From Aerococcus sp. Group 1 (GTDB taxonomy: Bacteria; Bacillota; Bacilli; Lactobacillales; Aerococcaceae), in NCBI RefSeq assembly GCF_000193205.1, contig NC_015278.1:62001-126000 (forward strand): 64,000 bases of DNA, written 5' to 3'. Within the stretch, counting starts at the first letter, position 1, and the number at the start of each line of letters is the position of its first letter. Below the pieces are notes generated by a model. It searched no databases. It was not told where the DNA came from and worked only from the letters and a program-made list of their open reading frames with translations. Positions 17,142 to 27,141 of this stretch are shown here, in pieces. A program made the position numbers and the translations under genes.

Positions 17142-19636
17142 GTGAATAAGGAAAAACATGGTTTTGTTGAAAGTGAAAAAATCGTTTCAAAAGAGCAAGG
17201 AGCGGTCATCCACCAATTTCGCCATCCGGCTTCAGGAGGCCAGGTGATTTGGATTGCAAATGATGACCCCCACCGAGCCTTTGGGATCGGTTTTTTAACC
17301 CCAGCTAAGGATTCTACCGGAGTAGCGCACATTGTTGAACATACGGTCCTATCTGGCTCGCGGAAGTATCCCGTCAAAGACCCCTTCATGTATATGCTCA
17401 AAAGCTCCATGAATACTTTTTTAAATGCCATGACTTATAAGGACATGACCCTCTTTCCGATTTCGTCCATGAATGAGACCGACTTTGAAAACTTAATGTC
17501 GATTTATTTGGATGCGGTCTTTTTCCCGCGGATGTATGAAGAAGAAAATATCTTCCGCCAAGAAGGCTACCATAAGGAGCTCCATCATCTGGAAGATCCC
17601 ATCACCATTACCGGGGTGGTCTACAATGAAATGCGGGGTGTTTATTCCGATTCGGATGCGGAGGTCTGCCAGCAAATTGATGCCAACTTCCATCCTAAGA
17701 CGAGTGTGGCTTATGAATCGGGCGGTTATCCCTATGATATTCCTAAGCTCTCCTACCAAGATTTCCTTGCCTTCCATAAGAAACATTACCGGCCTGATAA
17801 TGCTTTAGTTGTCCTCTATGGCGATATCCAGATTGACCGGGTCTTAGGCCAGCTAGACCAGGAGTATTTCTCCCATTTCCAAGCCGGCGATGATCCGATC
17901 CAATTAGACTTAGCTGACCTTCCCGAAGGCGACCAGCGGATGACCCTTTATTTTGATGCTGATGAGAAGCAGGAGGAAGAAGGGCTGGCTTACCTGTCCT
18001 ATAATATTCCTTTTTCAAAAAATCAGACGGTTGAAGATGGCTTTTTATATGGGATTATCATGAACGCCCTAGCCAACGGCGAGTCCAGCCCCCTTCATAA
18101 GGCCCTAGTTGAGGGCGGCTACTGCCAAGATGTATCGGTCTATAGTTCAGGGACCTATTACAATGACTTTTCCCTAGTTTTAGAAAAGGTTGACCCTAAC
18201 CAGGTTGACACCATTATTGAAGTGATTGAAAGAACCTTAAAGAAAATTGCCGACCAGGGTCTAGACCGCGATTTGGTCAAGGCCTGCCTCAACCAAACCG
18301 AGCTTCAACTCCGGGAAAAGGGCGGATCTTCACGGGGAGTCAAGACCTTTATCCAATTAATGTCGGCTTGGCGCTATCTAGACCGCCCGCTTGAAGTCTT
18401 GTCCTATGAAAAGATCCTCAGTCACTTGGACCAAGTTCTCTCATCCACTCAGTTGGAAGACTTAATCCGAGACCGTCTCGTTGACTTCAACTCGCGCTTG
18501 GTCATTGTCCACCTGCCTAAGCAGGGTTACCACCAGGCCAAAGACCAAGACTTGGCCCAAAGTCTGGCCCAAGAAAAGGCCCAGGCTAGTGATAATGAGC
18601 TTGAGGCTTTGATTCAAGAAAATGCTGATTTGAAGGCTTACCAAGAAGCTCCCGATAGTCCAGCAGCCCAAGCTAGTCTACCAAAACTGACCTTAGCTGA
18701 TATTGAAGCGGAAATTACCGATGCCAGTGAAGAAGAGATCAATCACCCGACCTTAGGCAAGATCCTCTACCATCCCCAAGCCGCTAGCCAAGGGATTGTC
18801 TACTTTAATTTTTCTTTTTCAGCCAATCATTTAACCAGTGGCCAGCTCTTTTTATTAAAGACCTGGACCATTCTCCTAGGGGCCTTGGGAACGGCTTCCT
18901 ATACTTATGAAGAGATCGAAGTCCAATTAATCCAGTTAACGGCTGGCTTAACCACTCGACCAAAAATTTATCTGGATAGCCAAGAGCCGGGCCACTTTAA
19001 CTTGCAGGTCCAAACCAGCTTTGCGGCCATGGCGGATAAGAGTCAAGCTGCCCTGGACTTAGTCAAAGAGATCTTAACCAGCACCCGCTTTGATGACCAC
19101 AAGCGGATTAAGAATATCCTTGACCGGGTCAAATACCAAATGGAGCAACAATTTGACCAAGCCGGCCATCAATTAGCTATGGGACTGCTCAAAGCCCAAT
19201 ATTCACCGGCCCAAGCCACTAGTCAAGCCCTGGGGGGCCTAGATTACTATGACCAATTAGCTGATTTCTTGGCTGACTTTGACCAGGCTCTCCCTGGTCT
19301 CCTTGAAGACTTAGCCCACTTCCATGAGCAAGTGCTCTGCTCCAATACGGCAACCGTCGCGGTGACAGCAGGGCCAAATGACAAAGATCGCTTGATCGAC
19401 CAAGTTCACGACTTTTTAGCTGACTTGCCGCAAAGCGACCAAGCCGGATTAGACCATATGAAAAATCCCGCTCCCTTACATGAAGCAGGTAATATTGGCT
19501 TGATGTCCAATAGTAATGTTCAATATGTGGTCCAAGGCGGTCCCCTAAAAGACTTAAAGGCAAATCAAAGAGGTCAACTCCCAGTCTTTACTAATATAAT
19601 GAGTAATGAAATCCTCCATGAAAAAATCCGCGCCCA
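17142..19636 (+). pseudogene. M16C metallopeptidase (presequence protease/Cym1-like), 3' end lost at IS copy 2
   Basis: Starts at GTG 17142 (GGAG 8 nt upstream). The inverted zinc motif is intact as HIVEHTVLSG (His63, Glu66, His67), with the distal Glu region NIFRQEGYHKEL and VVYNEMRG. The 831 native residues end inside HEKIRAH, where IS copy 2 begins. Family members run to about 970 residues, so roughly 130-140 C-terminal residues are missing. The ORF reads on into the IS for about 20 junk residues. The expected 3' end is not on the far side of the IS, so sequence was deleted and not just interrupted. The remaining protein lacks much of its last M16 domain and is probably inactive. Confidence 0.88.
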
Positions 19637-19689
19637 TGTAGTGACCCCCAAAAGTTGGACTAAGAATTCAACTTTTGGGGGTTATTTTT

Positions 19690-20225
19690 ATGTCTAAATA
19701 TTCATTAGAATTTAAACTGAATTTAGTAGGAGACTATATTGCGAAAAAGGAAGTTATCGAACCTTAGCTAATAAAGCAGGAATAGATCCTTCTATTTTAC
19801 GAAGGTGGGTTAATAACTATTATGAATTTGGTGTAGATGGTTTAAAGAAAAGGCGGACTCAACAGGTTTATACTGTTGAATTCAAATTAAATGCGATAGA
19901 ATTGTATGAAAGTACGGAAATGAGTTATCGCGAATTGGCCAATTCATTAAACATGAATAATCCAAGTCTAATCGCTAATTGGCGAAGAGCTTATCATGAA
20001 AGAGGACTTGATGGCCTTTCCGCGAGGAAAGGAAGGCCACCTAAAGTGTCTAAAAAGAAATCACAAATCAATCAAATAAAGGATAGCAGCGAAACCAATC
20101 AGTTAAGTGAAGCAAAAATAAAGGAACTTGAACAACGGATTACGGATTTAGAAATTGAGAACAAATTTTTAAAAGGATTGAGGAGACGTGTGGCTCAAAG
20201 AGTCAAGCGAGAAAAGAAGAAATAG
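19690..20225 (+). pseudogene. IS copy 2 orfA, frameshifted near its start
   Basis: The ATG at 19690 is followed by an A-run of 5 at 19744-19748 (6 in copy 1), which shifts frame and stops at 19765-19767. The rest of the frame is open to the TAG at 20223-20225 and keeps the second HTH and the C-terminal coiled-coil-like segment ELEQRITDLEIENKFLKG. Combining the start of copy 1 with the end of copy 2 gives an intact OrfA. Confidence 0.85.
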
Positions 20226-21115
20226 TGACCGAAATCACACGTCTCCATGATGAAAAATATGCTTTAAAAGATATTCTTAGCGTTTTAAAGTTTCCTAAAT
20301 CGACCTACTTTTATTGGAAAAATAAAGATGAGGAAATTGATAAGGATGCCGATTTAAAAGAGGAAATGAAAGACATCAGAGAAACCCATAAGGATTATGG
20401 TTATCGAAGAATGCGAGCTGAACTGCTTTCCCGTGGTTATAAGGTCAGTAAAAACAAAGTTCAACGCCTAATGAAAATTATGGGGATACAGGTCACTAGC
20501 TATACTAGAAAGACAAGAAAATATAATTCCTACAAAGGAACGATTGGAGAGATAGCGCCAAATCGTATCAACCGGCGGTTTGATTCGACCATTCCTTATC
20601 AAAAAATAACAACAGACACAACAGAATTTAAATACTACTATGCCGATGATTCTGGGAATTATCAAACTGGAAAACTCTATTTAGATCCTTACATGGATCT
20701 ATTTAATCGAGAAATTATTTCTTTTAAGATAACACATCAGCCTAATGGACAAAGCATGTTGGAGGGGCTACAAGCTGCCATTGAAGCAAGTAAATTATGT
20801 CCATACAGAAGAACCTTTCATTCTGATCAGGGCTGGGCCTATCAAATGAAAAGTTACACCCGGCTCTTGAAGGATCACCGAATTTTTCAAAGTATGTCTC
20901 GTAAAGGAAATTGCTTAGATAATTCGCCAATGGAGAATTTCTTTAGTCTACTAAAACAAGAAGTCTACTATGGTCGGACTTATCATTCCTTTGAAGAATT
21001 AGCACAAGCGATTGAAGATTTTATAATCTATTACAATGGTGAAAGAATCAAAGAAAAATTAGATTTTAGGAGTCCTATAGAATTTCGTCTTCATCACGCT
21101 TCTTTCGCCGCTTAA
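20225..21115 (+). CDS. IS copy 2 orfB, DDE transposase catalytic subunit
   Basis: 296 residues, the same protein as copy 1 orfB. rve core with TTDTTEF, HSDQGWAY and the Glu of PMENFF. GTG 20225 overlaps the orfA stop, in the -1 frame. It is intact, but it depends on frameshifting from an orfA that is broken upstream; the downstream open part of orfA could still be translated from an internal start. Confidence 0.95.
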   Translation: MTEITRLHDEKYALKDILSVLKFPKSTYFYWKNKDEEIDKDADLKEEMKDIRETHKDYGYRRMRAELLSRGYKVSKNKVQRLMKIMGIQVTSYTRKTRKYNSYKGTIGEIAPNRINRRFDSTIPYQKITTDTTEFKYYYADDSGNYQTGKLYLDPYMDLFNREIISFKITHQPNGQSMLEGLQAAIEASKLCPYRRTFHSDQGWAYQMKSYTRLLKDHRIFQSMSRKGNCLDNSPMENFFSLLKQEVYYGRTYHSFEELAQAIEDFIIYYNGERIKEKLDFRSPIEFRLHHASFAA

Positions 21116-21330
21116 TGATTACACATAAACTTTAAACTTATCAAGAGCCGCTACGCTCTTCCTCTTGACAAGTTTAAATTTCTGAGTAAATGTGTCGGCA
21201 AGAAATAAGCAAGAACTGTAAGCAACAAAAAAGAGCTGGCCAAAGGCCAACTCACTATATATAAAGTCCAACTTATTGGGGTCACCATATACTTGAGGGC
21301 TTTTACTATGGATAAAATAAATTTTAAGAC

Positions 21331-22593
21331 TTATTCATCGCCTCCCTTGTTACGGAAGCCTTTCATGAAGTGGCGGACTCTCGGGATGGCATAGGTCATC
21401 ATTTGGTAGAGGCCAGGGATGAGGACATAGTCAAATTCACCGATTTTATCGGAAACCTTGGTCCCCCACATGCGCTTGAAGACCCAAAGTCCCCGGTAAG
21501 GCGAGTCTTCATCCGGATCCACGCTGACCCCACCAAAGTCATAGGTAGTGGCGCCTTTATCACGAGCAAAACGCATGAGGTCGTATTGGAGTTGGTAGTT
21601 GGGGCTGAGCTTGCGGTAGTGGTTGGAAGAGGCCGCATAGAGATAGTAGGCCTTCTTACCGCAGAAGCAGAGAATGGCTGCTGATAGGGGTAGACCGTTG
21701 GGGTGGTCTTTGCGCAAGTCGTCCGCGTCCGCAATTAATTTTTCTTGCTTGGCTTGCCGGGTGGCTAGTTCCTTTAATTGGTTGTCTTTCTTCTTACTAT
21801 CACGGCGGGCTTCCACCTTTTCCCGGTCTTTTGCGATTAGGGCCAGTTCCTGGCGGGCTTCTGCTTCCATCTTGTCAGGCATTAACTTAATCATAAAGTA
21901 ATATAAATGGCCTTGGGGATGGAGGTTGTCGTAGAGGGCTTCAAAGTAGGAAATATCCCGGGTAGCAAAACCGTCCCGTTCCCCGGTTTCCTCCATCAAA
22001 CGGTGGAAGACATCCAATTCTTCCCGGCTACCTTCAAAGACTTCTAGCCCCGACTTCATGGCCTTACGAACCAGGTTTCTGGTCTTGGCTTCGTAGGAAT
22101 TCAAGAGGTCCTCGTCCGATTGGTCGATGGGCGTGTACATGGTTTGGCGGGGTTGGATATACTGTTCGCTCATCCCATCTTTAAATCCGGTATGGCGAAA
22201 GCCCAGGGTTTCTAAGAGTTTTAAGGTCTCTTCATTGCCTTGGCGTTCTAAGTCTGGGTCGATCTTAAGGTAGACGGCGTGTTCTTCTTTAGCGGCCTTG
22301 ACTGCGGCTTGGGTGATGGCTGCTACGGCATCGTGGTTGTCATAGTCGACCACAAAGCCCCGGGAGGCATAGGCAAAGGTCAGGGGCGTGCCTTTAATTT
22401 TCTTAAATTGAATGTTAGCGACAGCTTGGACTTGGCCGGCTTCATCCGCCACGGCAACATTTTTGGAGTACCAACCGGTAAATTCCTTGGCCTTGGCCCA
22501 GTCGGTCAGCTGCAATAAGTCCCCATTTTGATTGTTTTCAACGAAGTGGTTGTGGTCCGCATCACTTAATTGGACGCTATGGTATTGAGTCAT
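21331..22593 (-). CDS. FemAB/MurM-family peptidoglycan bridge aminoacyltransferase (FemX-like)
   Basis: 420 residues with the FemABX fold: an N-terminal GNAT-like half (LLQLTDWAKAKEFTGW, FAYASRGFVVDYDN), a second half (YDFGGVSVDPDEDSPYRGLWVFKRMWG, a very typical FemX ending) and a long coiled-coil arm between them (about 235-300, rich in Lys/Glu/Arg: EARQELALIAKDREKVEARR). These enzymes add amino acids from aminoacyl-tRNA to lipid II to start the interpeptide bridge. One gene is present here. It is upstream of nothing on its strand; the 3' end faces IS copy 2 only 40 bp away. Which amino acid it adds is not predictable. Confidence 0.9.
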   Translation of the reverse strand: MTQYHSVQLSDADHNHFVENNQNGDLLQLTDWAKAKEFTGWYSKNVAVADEAGQVQAVANIQFKKIKGTPLTFAYASRGFVVDYDNHDAVAAITQAAVKAAKEEHAVYLKIDPDLERQGNEETLKLLETLGFRHTGFKDGMSEQYIQPRQTMYTPIDQSDEDLLNSYEAKTRNLVRKAMKSGLEVFEGSREELDVFHRLMEETGERDGFATRDISYFEALYDNLHPQGHLYYFMIKLMPDKMEAEARQELALIAKDREKVEARRDSKKKDNQLKELATRQAKQEKLIADADDLRKDHPNGLPLSAAILCFCGKKAYYLYAASSNHYRKLSPNYQLQYDLMRFARDKGATTYDFGGVSVDPDEDSPYRGLWVFKRMWGTKVSDKIGEFDYVLIPGLYQMMTYAIPRVRHFMKGFRNKGGDE

Positions 22594-22702
22594 TTATTTT
22601 CAAATCCTCTCGCAAGTTTTACTACTCCCTTAATCTTACCACGGCTTTGATTTTTTTGAAAAGTTGACCCCGATTTTAAGGAAAGTTTTAGGCCAAATCG
22701 TC

Positions 22703-23773
22703 TTATTTTCCCTGCTGGGCTAAATGATGGCTGTTGTTCGCCTGACTTTTAGCCAGGTCGCGGTAGAAGTTGAGCCAGATTTGCGCCACCCGGTCCTCAC
22801 TGTAGTAGTGGGAGGCCGCTTGAGCCTTGTCCTGGTAGGTTTTGAGACTTTGGGGGTCTTGAGCCAGTTGAACAATCTTTTCGCCCATGGCGGCTCGGTC
22901 AGCACAAGGAATATAGTAGCCCCCTAAAATATCCTGGTAGAGGTCCAAGTCGCGCAGCATAACCGGAGTTTGGCAGGCAAAGGCCTCGAGAATACTCATG
23001 GGAAAGAGCTCGCTGTAACTGGGCAGGAGGAAGAGGTCGGCCAGGTTATAATACTTGACCATGTCAGATCGGTCCACCACCCCAGTAAAGTGGACATTGG
23101 CTGGCAGGTGTTTGAGGGCTTCCTGGTAGCGATCATGGTCATCACTCAACTTCCCAAAAGTAAAACCACCCACCCAGTAAAAGCAAATCTCTGGATGGTC
23201 GACGCCTAACTGGATAAAGTCATCGATCCCCTTACGACCCTGGATTTGTCCCACGCCTAAAACGACAAAGTCATTGGGACTGAGACCTAGTCCTTGGCGG
23301 AAACTAGCTTTTTCTTTCTTACTTTGTGGGTAGAAAGTATCGGTTGAGACAAAGTTGGGGATATAGGAGAGTTTCTTGGGGTCAAAGTGGTAGTCTTGGA
23401 CCAACTTATCAATAAAAACGGGGTTTACCACCACCAAATGGTCCATTCGCCGGTAAAAAGTGATCAGATAATGGTCGAAGAGGATCTGGATAGGGCCGGG
23501 TAAGTGGATAGACCCCTGTAAGGTCTCAGGGAGAAAATGGACATAGCCCAAGCGGACCCCGCGGCGCCTTTTAAAGAAGGTGGACAAAAAGAAAGGAAAG
23601 TTAACCGTGTGGTAGTGGGAGATGTCAGTGACTTTGAGGCTATTATAAGTCAGTTTCAAGTCTTTAGGATAGTGTTTGACTAGGGTATTGACCAGCTCCC
23701 GGTAGGCCGACCCTACCCCTTGACCGGCTTTACTTTCGGCTTTTGAGAACATATTAATAGTTAAAGGCTGCAT
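22703..23773 (-). CDS. Glycolipid glycosyltransferase, GT4 (LafB/BgsA/CpoA-like)
   Basis: 356 residues, GT-B fold, family 4. The N-terminal INMFSKAESKAGQGVGSAYRELV, DISHYHTVNFPFFLSTF and GYVHFLPETLQGSIHLPGPI are the pattern I associate with the Lactobacillales enzyme that adds the second hexose to monoglucosyl-diacylglycerol, the lipoteichoic acid anchor. The C-terminal nucleotide-sugar site is visible as VLGVGQIQGRKGIDDFIQL and SYSELFPMSILEAFACQTPV (E-x7-E). RBS AAAGGA lies before the ATG. Neighbouring FemX and VTT genes on the same strand keep an envelope theme. The exact sugar is inference. Confidence 0.8.
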   Translation of the reverse strand: MQPLTINMFSKAESKAGQGVGSAYRELVNTLVKHYPKDLKLTYNSLKVTDISHYHTVNFPFFLSTFFKRRRGVRLGYVHFLPETLQGSIHLPGPIQILFDHYLITFYRRMDHLVVVNPVFIDKLVQDYHFDPKKLSYIPNFVSTDTFYPQSKKEKASFRQGLGLSPNDFVVLGVGQIQGRKGIDDFIQLGVDHPEICFYWVGGFTFGKLSDDHDRYQEALKHLPANVHFTGVVDRSDMVKYYNLADLFLLPSYSELFPMSILEAFACQTPVMLRDLDLYQDILGGYYIPCADRAAMGEKIVQLAQDPQSLKTYQDKAQAASHYYSEDRVAQIWLNFYRDLAKSQANNSHHLAQQGK

Positions 23774-23808
23774 AGAAAATCCTTTCTAAGGCTGGTGGGG
23801 CTAGGGAC

Positions 23809-24585
23809 TTAGAGACCCAATAGCTGGCCGATCCAGCTGGACAAGTAGAGGAGGCCGTAAGTATAGATAAATAAGGTAAAGGGTTTTCCTAGAGATAAGA
23901 AGAGGAAGAACCGTTTAAAGGACATGTTGGAGAGGCCGGCTAAGAGGCAGAGGGCATCGGCCGGGGAGACCGGAAAGAACATGCCAAAGATAAAGACCCG
24001 GTCAAAGGCCTTGGTGTTGAGATAGTGGATATACTTATTGTAGGACTTGGGGCCAATGAGGGCCATGACTAGGTGGCGGCCGTAACGCCGGGCCAGCCAG
24101 AAATCAATTACACTGCCGATCATAATCCCGATAAAGTTTAAAAGAAAGCCGTACCAGACCCCAAAAATGGCGGCCCCAGCCGGACAGGTCAAGCCTCCGG
24201 GAATAACGGGGATAACAGTTTGGATAATCTGAATCAGGATAAAGAGCCAGGGGGCCCAGCCTCCAAAGCCACGCAAAAAGGCCTCCAGATTTTCCTGGGA
24301 AGAGAAGAGTCCCCTTTGATAAGCGGCGTAAATCAGCCAGATAGTTAGGATAACCCCTAAGATCCCAACCAGGTTAAAGACCTGGTTAGCCAGCCGGGCC
24401 CTTTGGATGGATTGGTTTTCCCGGGCTAGGTCCTGGTGCTGACCTAGCTTTGGACTAGTAGTCGCCTGGTCTGCCTCTTGATGACTTTCCTGTTTGTCAG
24501 CTTTTCTTTCCTGGAAGTGGGCTTTTTTAGGACAAGTCGCTTGGGGTGAAACCGAATTCGGGTGAAAATCCTTGGAAGTGGACAT
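23809..24585 (-). CDS. VTT/TVP38-TMEM64 (DedA-like) membrane protein
   Basis: About 258 residues. A polar N-terminal stretch of about 70 residues is followed by several hydrophobic segments (VFNLVGILGVILTIWLIYAA, WLFILIQIIQTVIPVIPGG) and the VTT signature, with a re-entrant PVIPGGLTCPAGAAIFGVWYG and a second helix block FIFGMFFPVSPADALCLLAG. Proteins of this superfamily are lipid transporters or scramblases (undecaprenyl phosphate for DedA). An upstream ATG at 24663 lacks an RBS, while GAGG lies 8 nt before ATG 24585, so I start there. The gap to the glycosyltransferase is 35 nt, an operon. Confidence 0.8.
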   Translation of the reverse strand: MSTSKDFHPNSVSPQATCPKKAHFQERKADKQESHQEADQATTSPKLGQHQDLARENQSIQRARLANQVFNLVGILGVILTIWLIYAAYQRGLFSSQENLEAFLRGFGGWAPWLFILIQIIQTVIPVIPGGLTCPAGAAIFGVWYGFLLNFIGIMIGSVIDFWLARRYGRHLVMALIGPKSYNKYIHYLNTKAFDRVFIFGMFFPVSPADALCLLAGLSNMSFKRFFLFLSLGKPFTLFIYTYGLLYLSSWIGQLLGL

Positions 24586-24954
24586 GGCGATGACCTCGCT
24601 TTCAGAGTGTCTAGAGGAAAATTCAGGTCGTGAAGGCTGTTTTAACAGCCCCATTAAATCCATTATACGGTAAGGAGAATTGAATTAATATATAAAAAAC
24701 TAAGGATTTATTAAAGAAATAAGGGCAAAAGTGTCCAAATTGCTTTGAATTTAAGCTTTTCTTAAGCAGATTTTAAGACGAATGAGATTATTGCTGGGCG
24801 GATCTTTGGTAGAATAGGTACAAAACCAGAAAACTTTCACCGAGCAGGTTTAGAAGCGTGTAAGTGGACCAGCTCTGATTAAGAAAGTTTGTATGTATAA
24901 AGAGAGGCTAGGATGTTTGTCTCAGTCTCACAAAAAAACAGAGGAGGGATCCTT

Positions 24955-25641
24955 GTGAAATTATTGATCGTTGATGACGACAAGGAAATTGTTGAATTAT
25001 TAACTATTTATTCCAGCAATGAAGGCTATGATGTGATCCAAGCCTATGATGGGGATGAAGCCCTAAAACGGATCAGTGAAAACCCGGATATTGCCTTAAT
25101 TATCTTAGATATTATGATGCCCGGTAAGGACGGCTTGACCGTGGTTAAAGAATTACGGAGCCGGGAAGTGGACGTGCCCATTCTCCTATTGAGTGCTAAA
25201 TCAGCCGACATGGATAAGATTTCTGGCTTAACTACTGGGGCGGATGACTATGTGACCAAGCCCTTCAACCCTTTAGAAGTGATGGCCCGGGTCAAATCAC
25301 TCTTACGCCGGTCAGGAGCCAGTGACCAAGGCAGCGGGGACACCATTGAGATTGGACCTTTGATCATCCATAAGAACTCCCATGAAGTCAAAACCATTGA
25401 CGGGGAAGATATTCAGTTGACCGCCCTAGAATTTGGCATCTTATACCTCCTGGCTTCCCATCCCAATGAGGTTTTCTCAGCTGACGAGATTTTCGAACGG
25501 GTCTGGCAACAAGAATCGGTCGTTTCCGCTAAGACGGTTATGGTCCACGTTAGCCACCTCCGCGACAAAATCGAAACCGCAACCGGCGGCGACAAAGTCA
25601 TCTCCACAGTCTGGGGCGTCGGCTACAAAATCAGTGAGTGA
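24955..25641 (+). CDS. Response regulator, OmpR/PhoB class (VanR-like)
   Basis: 228 residues from GTG 24955 (GAGGAGGG immediately upstream). Receiver domain (1-120) with phospho-acceptor Asp52 in LIILDIMMPGKDG, acidic pair DDD at 7-9, Ser/Lys switch residues in LLLSAKSADMDKI and VTKPF. The C-terminal winged helix (about 130-228) ends VMVHVSHLRDKIETATGGDKVISTVWGVGYKI, typical of VanR-type regulators. The cognate kinase follows 342 nt later, unusually far, because repeat A1 and a terminator-like hairpin lie between them. Confidence 0.95.
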   Translation: MKLLIVDDDKEIVELLTIYSSNEGYDVIQAYDGDEALKRISENPDIALIILDIMMPGKDGLTVVKELRSREVDVPILLLSAKSADMDKISGLTTGADDYVTKPFNPLEVMARVKSLLRRSGASDQGSGDTIEIGPLIIHKNSHEVKTIDGEDIQLTALEFGILYLLASHPNEVFSADEIFERVWQQESVVSAKTVMVHVSHLRDKIETATGGDKVISTVWGVGYKISE

Positions 25642-25644
25642 CAA

Positions 25645-25896
25645 AGAGTGCGACAAGCACTACAAGGAGTAAGACCATTGGAAGAAGTACGCAGAAAATC
25701 CTCAAAGAGGATTTGCAAGGACTTCTGAAATGGACGCTTGCTCCGTGCTTGGAGCAGGTTTGAAAAGGATGAGAGGAAGGAACAGTGAGGGAGATTCCTT
25801 GGAAGAAAAGCTGATAAGACCAGCAGACTGGTCGTTCAACTTTTCTGAAAGGACATCCCCTCACCCTTCCGAACTCAACTAAAGTGCGACAGTCAC
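25645..25896. repeat. Repeat A copy 1 (252 bp), between response regulator and kinase genes
   Basis: Begins 4 nt after the stop with AGAGTGCGACAAGCAC and ends CGAACTCAACTAAAGTGCGACAGTCAC. Hairpins: CCA..GAAG..AAATCCTC aaa GAGGATTT..CTTC..TGG (25675-25733); GCTCC/GGAGC; and GACCAG caga CTGGTC (25818-25833) inside a GAAAAG/CTTTTC stem. Copy 2 is at 56858-57110 with the same order and compensatory changes. Confidence 0.85.
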
Positions 25897-25920
25897 ACAA
25901 AAACATTAATACGAGTTTAG

Positions 25921-25944
25921 AGTAGCGTCCTTACGCTACTTTTT
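25921..25944 (+). terminator. Terminator-like hairpin between the regulator and kinase genes
   Basis: AGTAGCGT (25921-25928), loop CCTT, ACGCTACT (25933-25940), then TTTTG. It would reduce read-through from the regulator gene into the kinase gene. Confidence 0.65.
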
Positions 25945-25983
25945 GCCCTGCCTATTCACCGAGGAAAGAAGGAAAAAGAGCCC

Positions 25984-27141
25984 ATGCCCGCTAAAAGACG
26001 CTTACGTATTTTTACGGAATTACTGTTTGAAACCATCGCCGTGACAGCCCTACTGGTGATCGGTTATTTTGGGATGGTCTTTGTTTTTATTACCCTGACC
26101 GACTACTTTATGCCGCTTGTTGCTCAGGAAAATCCCTATTGGTTACTCTTCTTTCCCCGCTTTCAACGCTATTTTGTCCTTGGTTTTACCGCCTTTTACT
26201 TGATGGCAGGCTTGATGATTTTGATTTGGCGGGTCTACCGGCGTAACCGGACCATTCAATTGGGGTTTATCTTAGATGAGCTCCACTATATCTCCAAGGG
26301 AAATTACAACCATAAAATCTCCACTAAGCATATGAACAGTATGGAACCCGTAGTTTCTTCCATTAACCGCCTGGTCGATTCAACGGTTAAGGCCATGGAG
26401 GAAGAGCGGCGGATTGAAGAATCAAAAGACGAACTGATCGCCAATATGAGCCACGACATCCGCACCCCCCTGACCTCGGTGATTGGTTACTTGGGATTGA
26501 TTGAAAACAAGCAAATTGATGACCCCGACAAGATCCAAGAATATGTCCACATCGCCTATGACAAGGCTCTGCAGATGCAAAAGATGGTGGAGGACCTCTT
26601 CGAGTACACCAAGATTCAAAATATCAATACTAAGATCAATACCCAAAAGACCAATGTGGTCCGCCTCTTAGAACAATTAAGTGCCGAGTTTGAGCTCCAA
26701 GCCGATGAAGTGGGCCGGCGGATTGAAGTGGATAGCTCGGGTCAAGAGGATATTTGGGTAGAAATTGACCCCGAAACCATTGTCCGCCTCTTCTCCAACT
26801 TGATCACTAACGCCATTAAATACGGAGGCGAAGGGGACTATATTCTCCTCAGAGTCATTCCACAAAAAGACACTACCCGCTTTGAAGTGATTGATGATGG
26901 CAATGAAATCTCTAAGGCCGCTTTGGAGAATTTATTCCAACGCTTTTACCGGGTTGACCCTTCGCGGACGACTAAGGGTAGCGGGTTAGGCCTTGCCATT
27001 GCTCAAACCATTGTCAACTTGCACCACGGCAAGATTTGGGCCGAATCTGACCATGGGCAAACCCGCTTTATTTTCGTCCTACCCAACCAACAACCCCTTG
27101 ATCAAAAGAAGGAGGCTGATAAGCATGAAGTCAGTGACTAA
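25984..27141 (+). CDS. Sensor histidine kinase (VanS-like)
   Basis: 385 residues. Two transmembrane helices (about 17-37 and 63-82) flank a short external loop, followed by a linker or HAMP-like segment. The HisKA domain has the phospho-accepting His157 in ANMSHDIRTPLTSVIGYL, and the HATPase domain has N-box NLITNAIKYGGEG, G1 VIDDGNEI, F-box LFQRFYRVDPSR and G2 GSGLGLAIAQTIV. The compact sensor fits a membrane or envelope signal. Its 3' end overlaps the D,D-carboxypeptidase start by 17 nt, so kinase and enzyme are translationally linked. The start ATG follows GAAAGAAGG by a workable distance. Confidence 0.94.
   Translation: MPAKRRLRIFTELLFETIAVTALLVIGYFGMVFVFITLTDYFMPLVAQENPYWLLFFPRFQRYFVLGFTAFYLMAGLMILIWRVYRRNRTIQLGFILDELHYISKGNYNHKISTKHMNSMEPVVSSINRLVDSTVKAMEEERRIEESKDELIANMSHDIRTPLTSVIGYLGLIENKQIDDPDKIQEYVHIAYDKALQMQKMVEDLFEYTKIQNINTKINTQKTNVVRLLEQLSAEFELQADEVGRRIEVDSSGQEDIWVEIDPETIVRLFSNLITNAIKYGGEGDYILLRVIPQKDTTRFEVIDDGNEISKAALENLFQRFYRVDPSRTTKGSGLGLAIAQTIVNLHHGKIWAESDHGQTRFIFVLPNQQPLDQKKEADKHEVSD

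Larger units (their letters stand above)
19637..21289 (+). mobile_element. IS3-family (IS150-like) insertion sequence, copy 2
   Basis: 1653 bp with the same ends as copy 1 (TGTAGTGACC / GGTCACCATA) and the same orientation. It sits inside the M16C peptidase gene. No target duplication is visible (left flank CCCA, right flank TACTTG), and the rest of the host gene is absent, pointing to an IS-mediated deletion. The right flank, CTTGAGGGCTTTTA, looks like the right arm of a terminator, so recombination between an IS in the gene and another in a downstream terminator would explain the junction. Confidence 0.95.

Noticed and set aside
8794..21289. Composite transposon made of the two IS copies
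   Set aside because: The interval holds core genes with native regulation, outer flanks share no duplication, and copy 1 has its own TSD, so the copies inserted separately.
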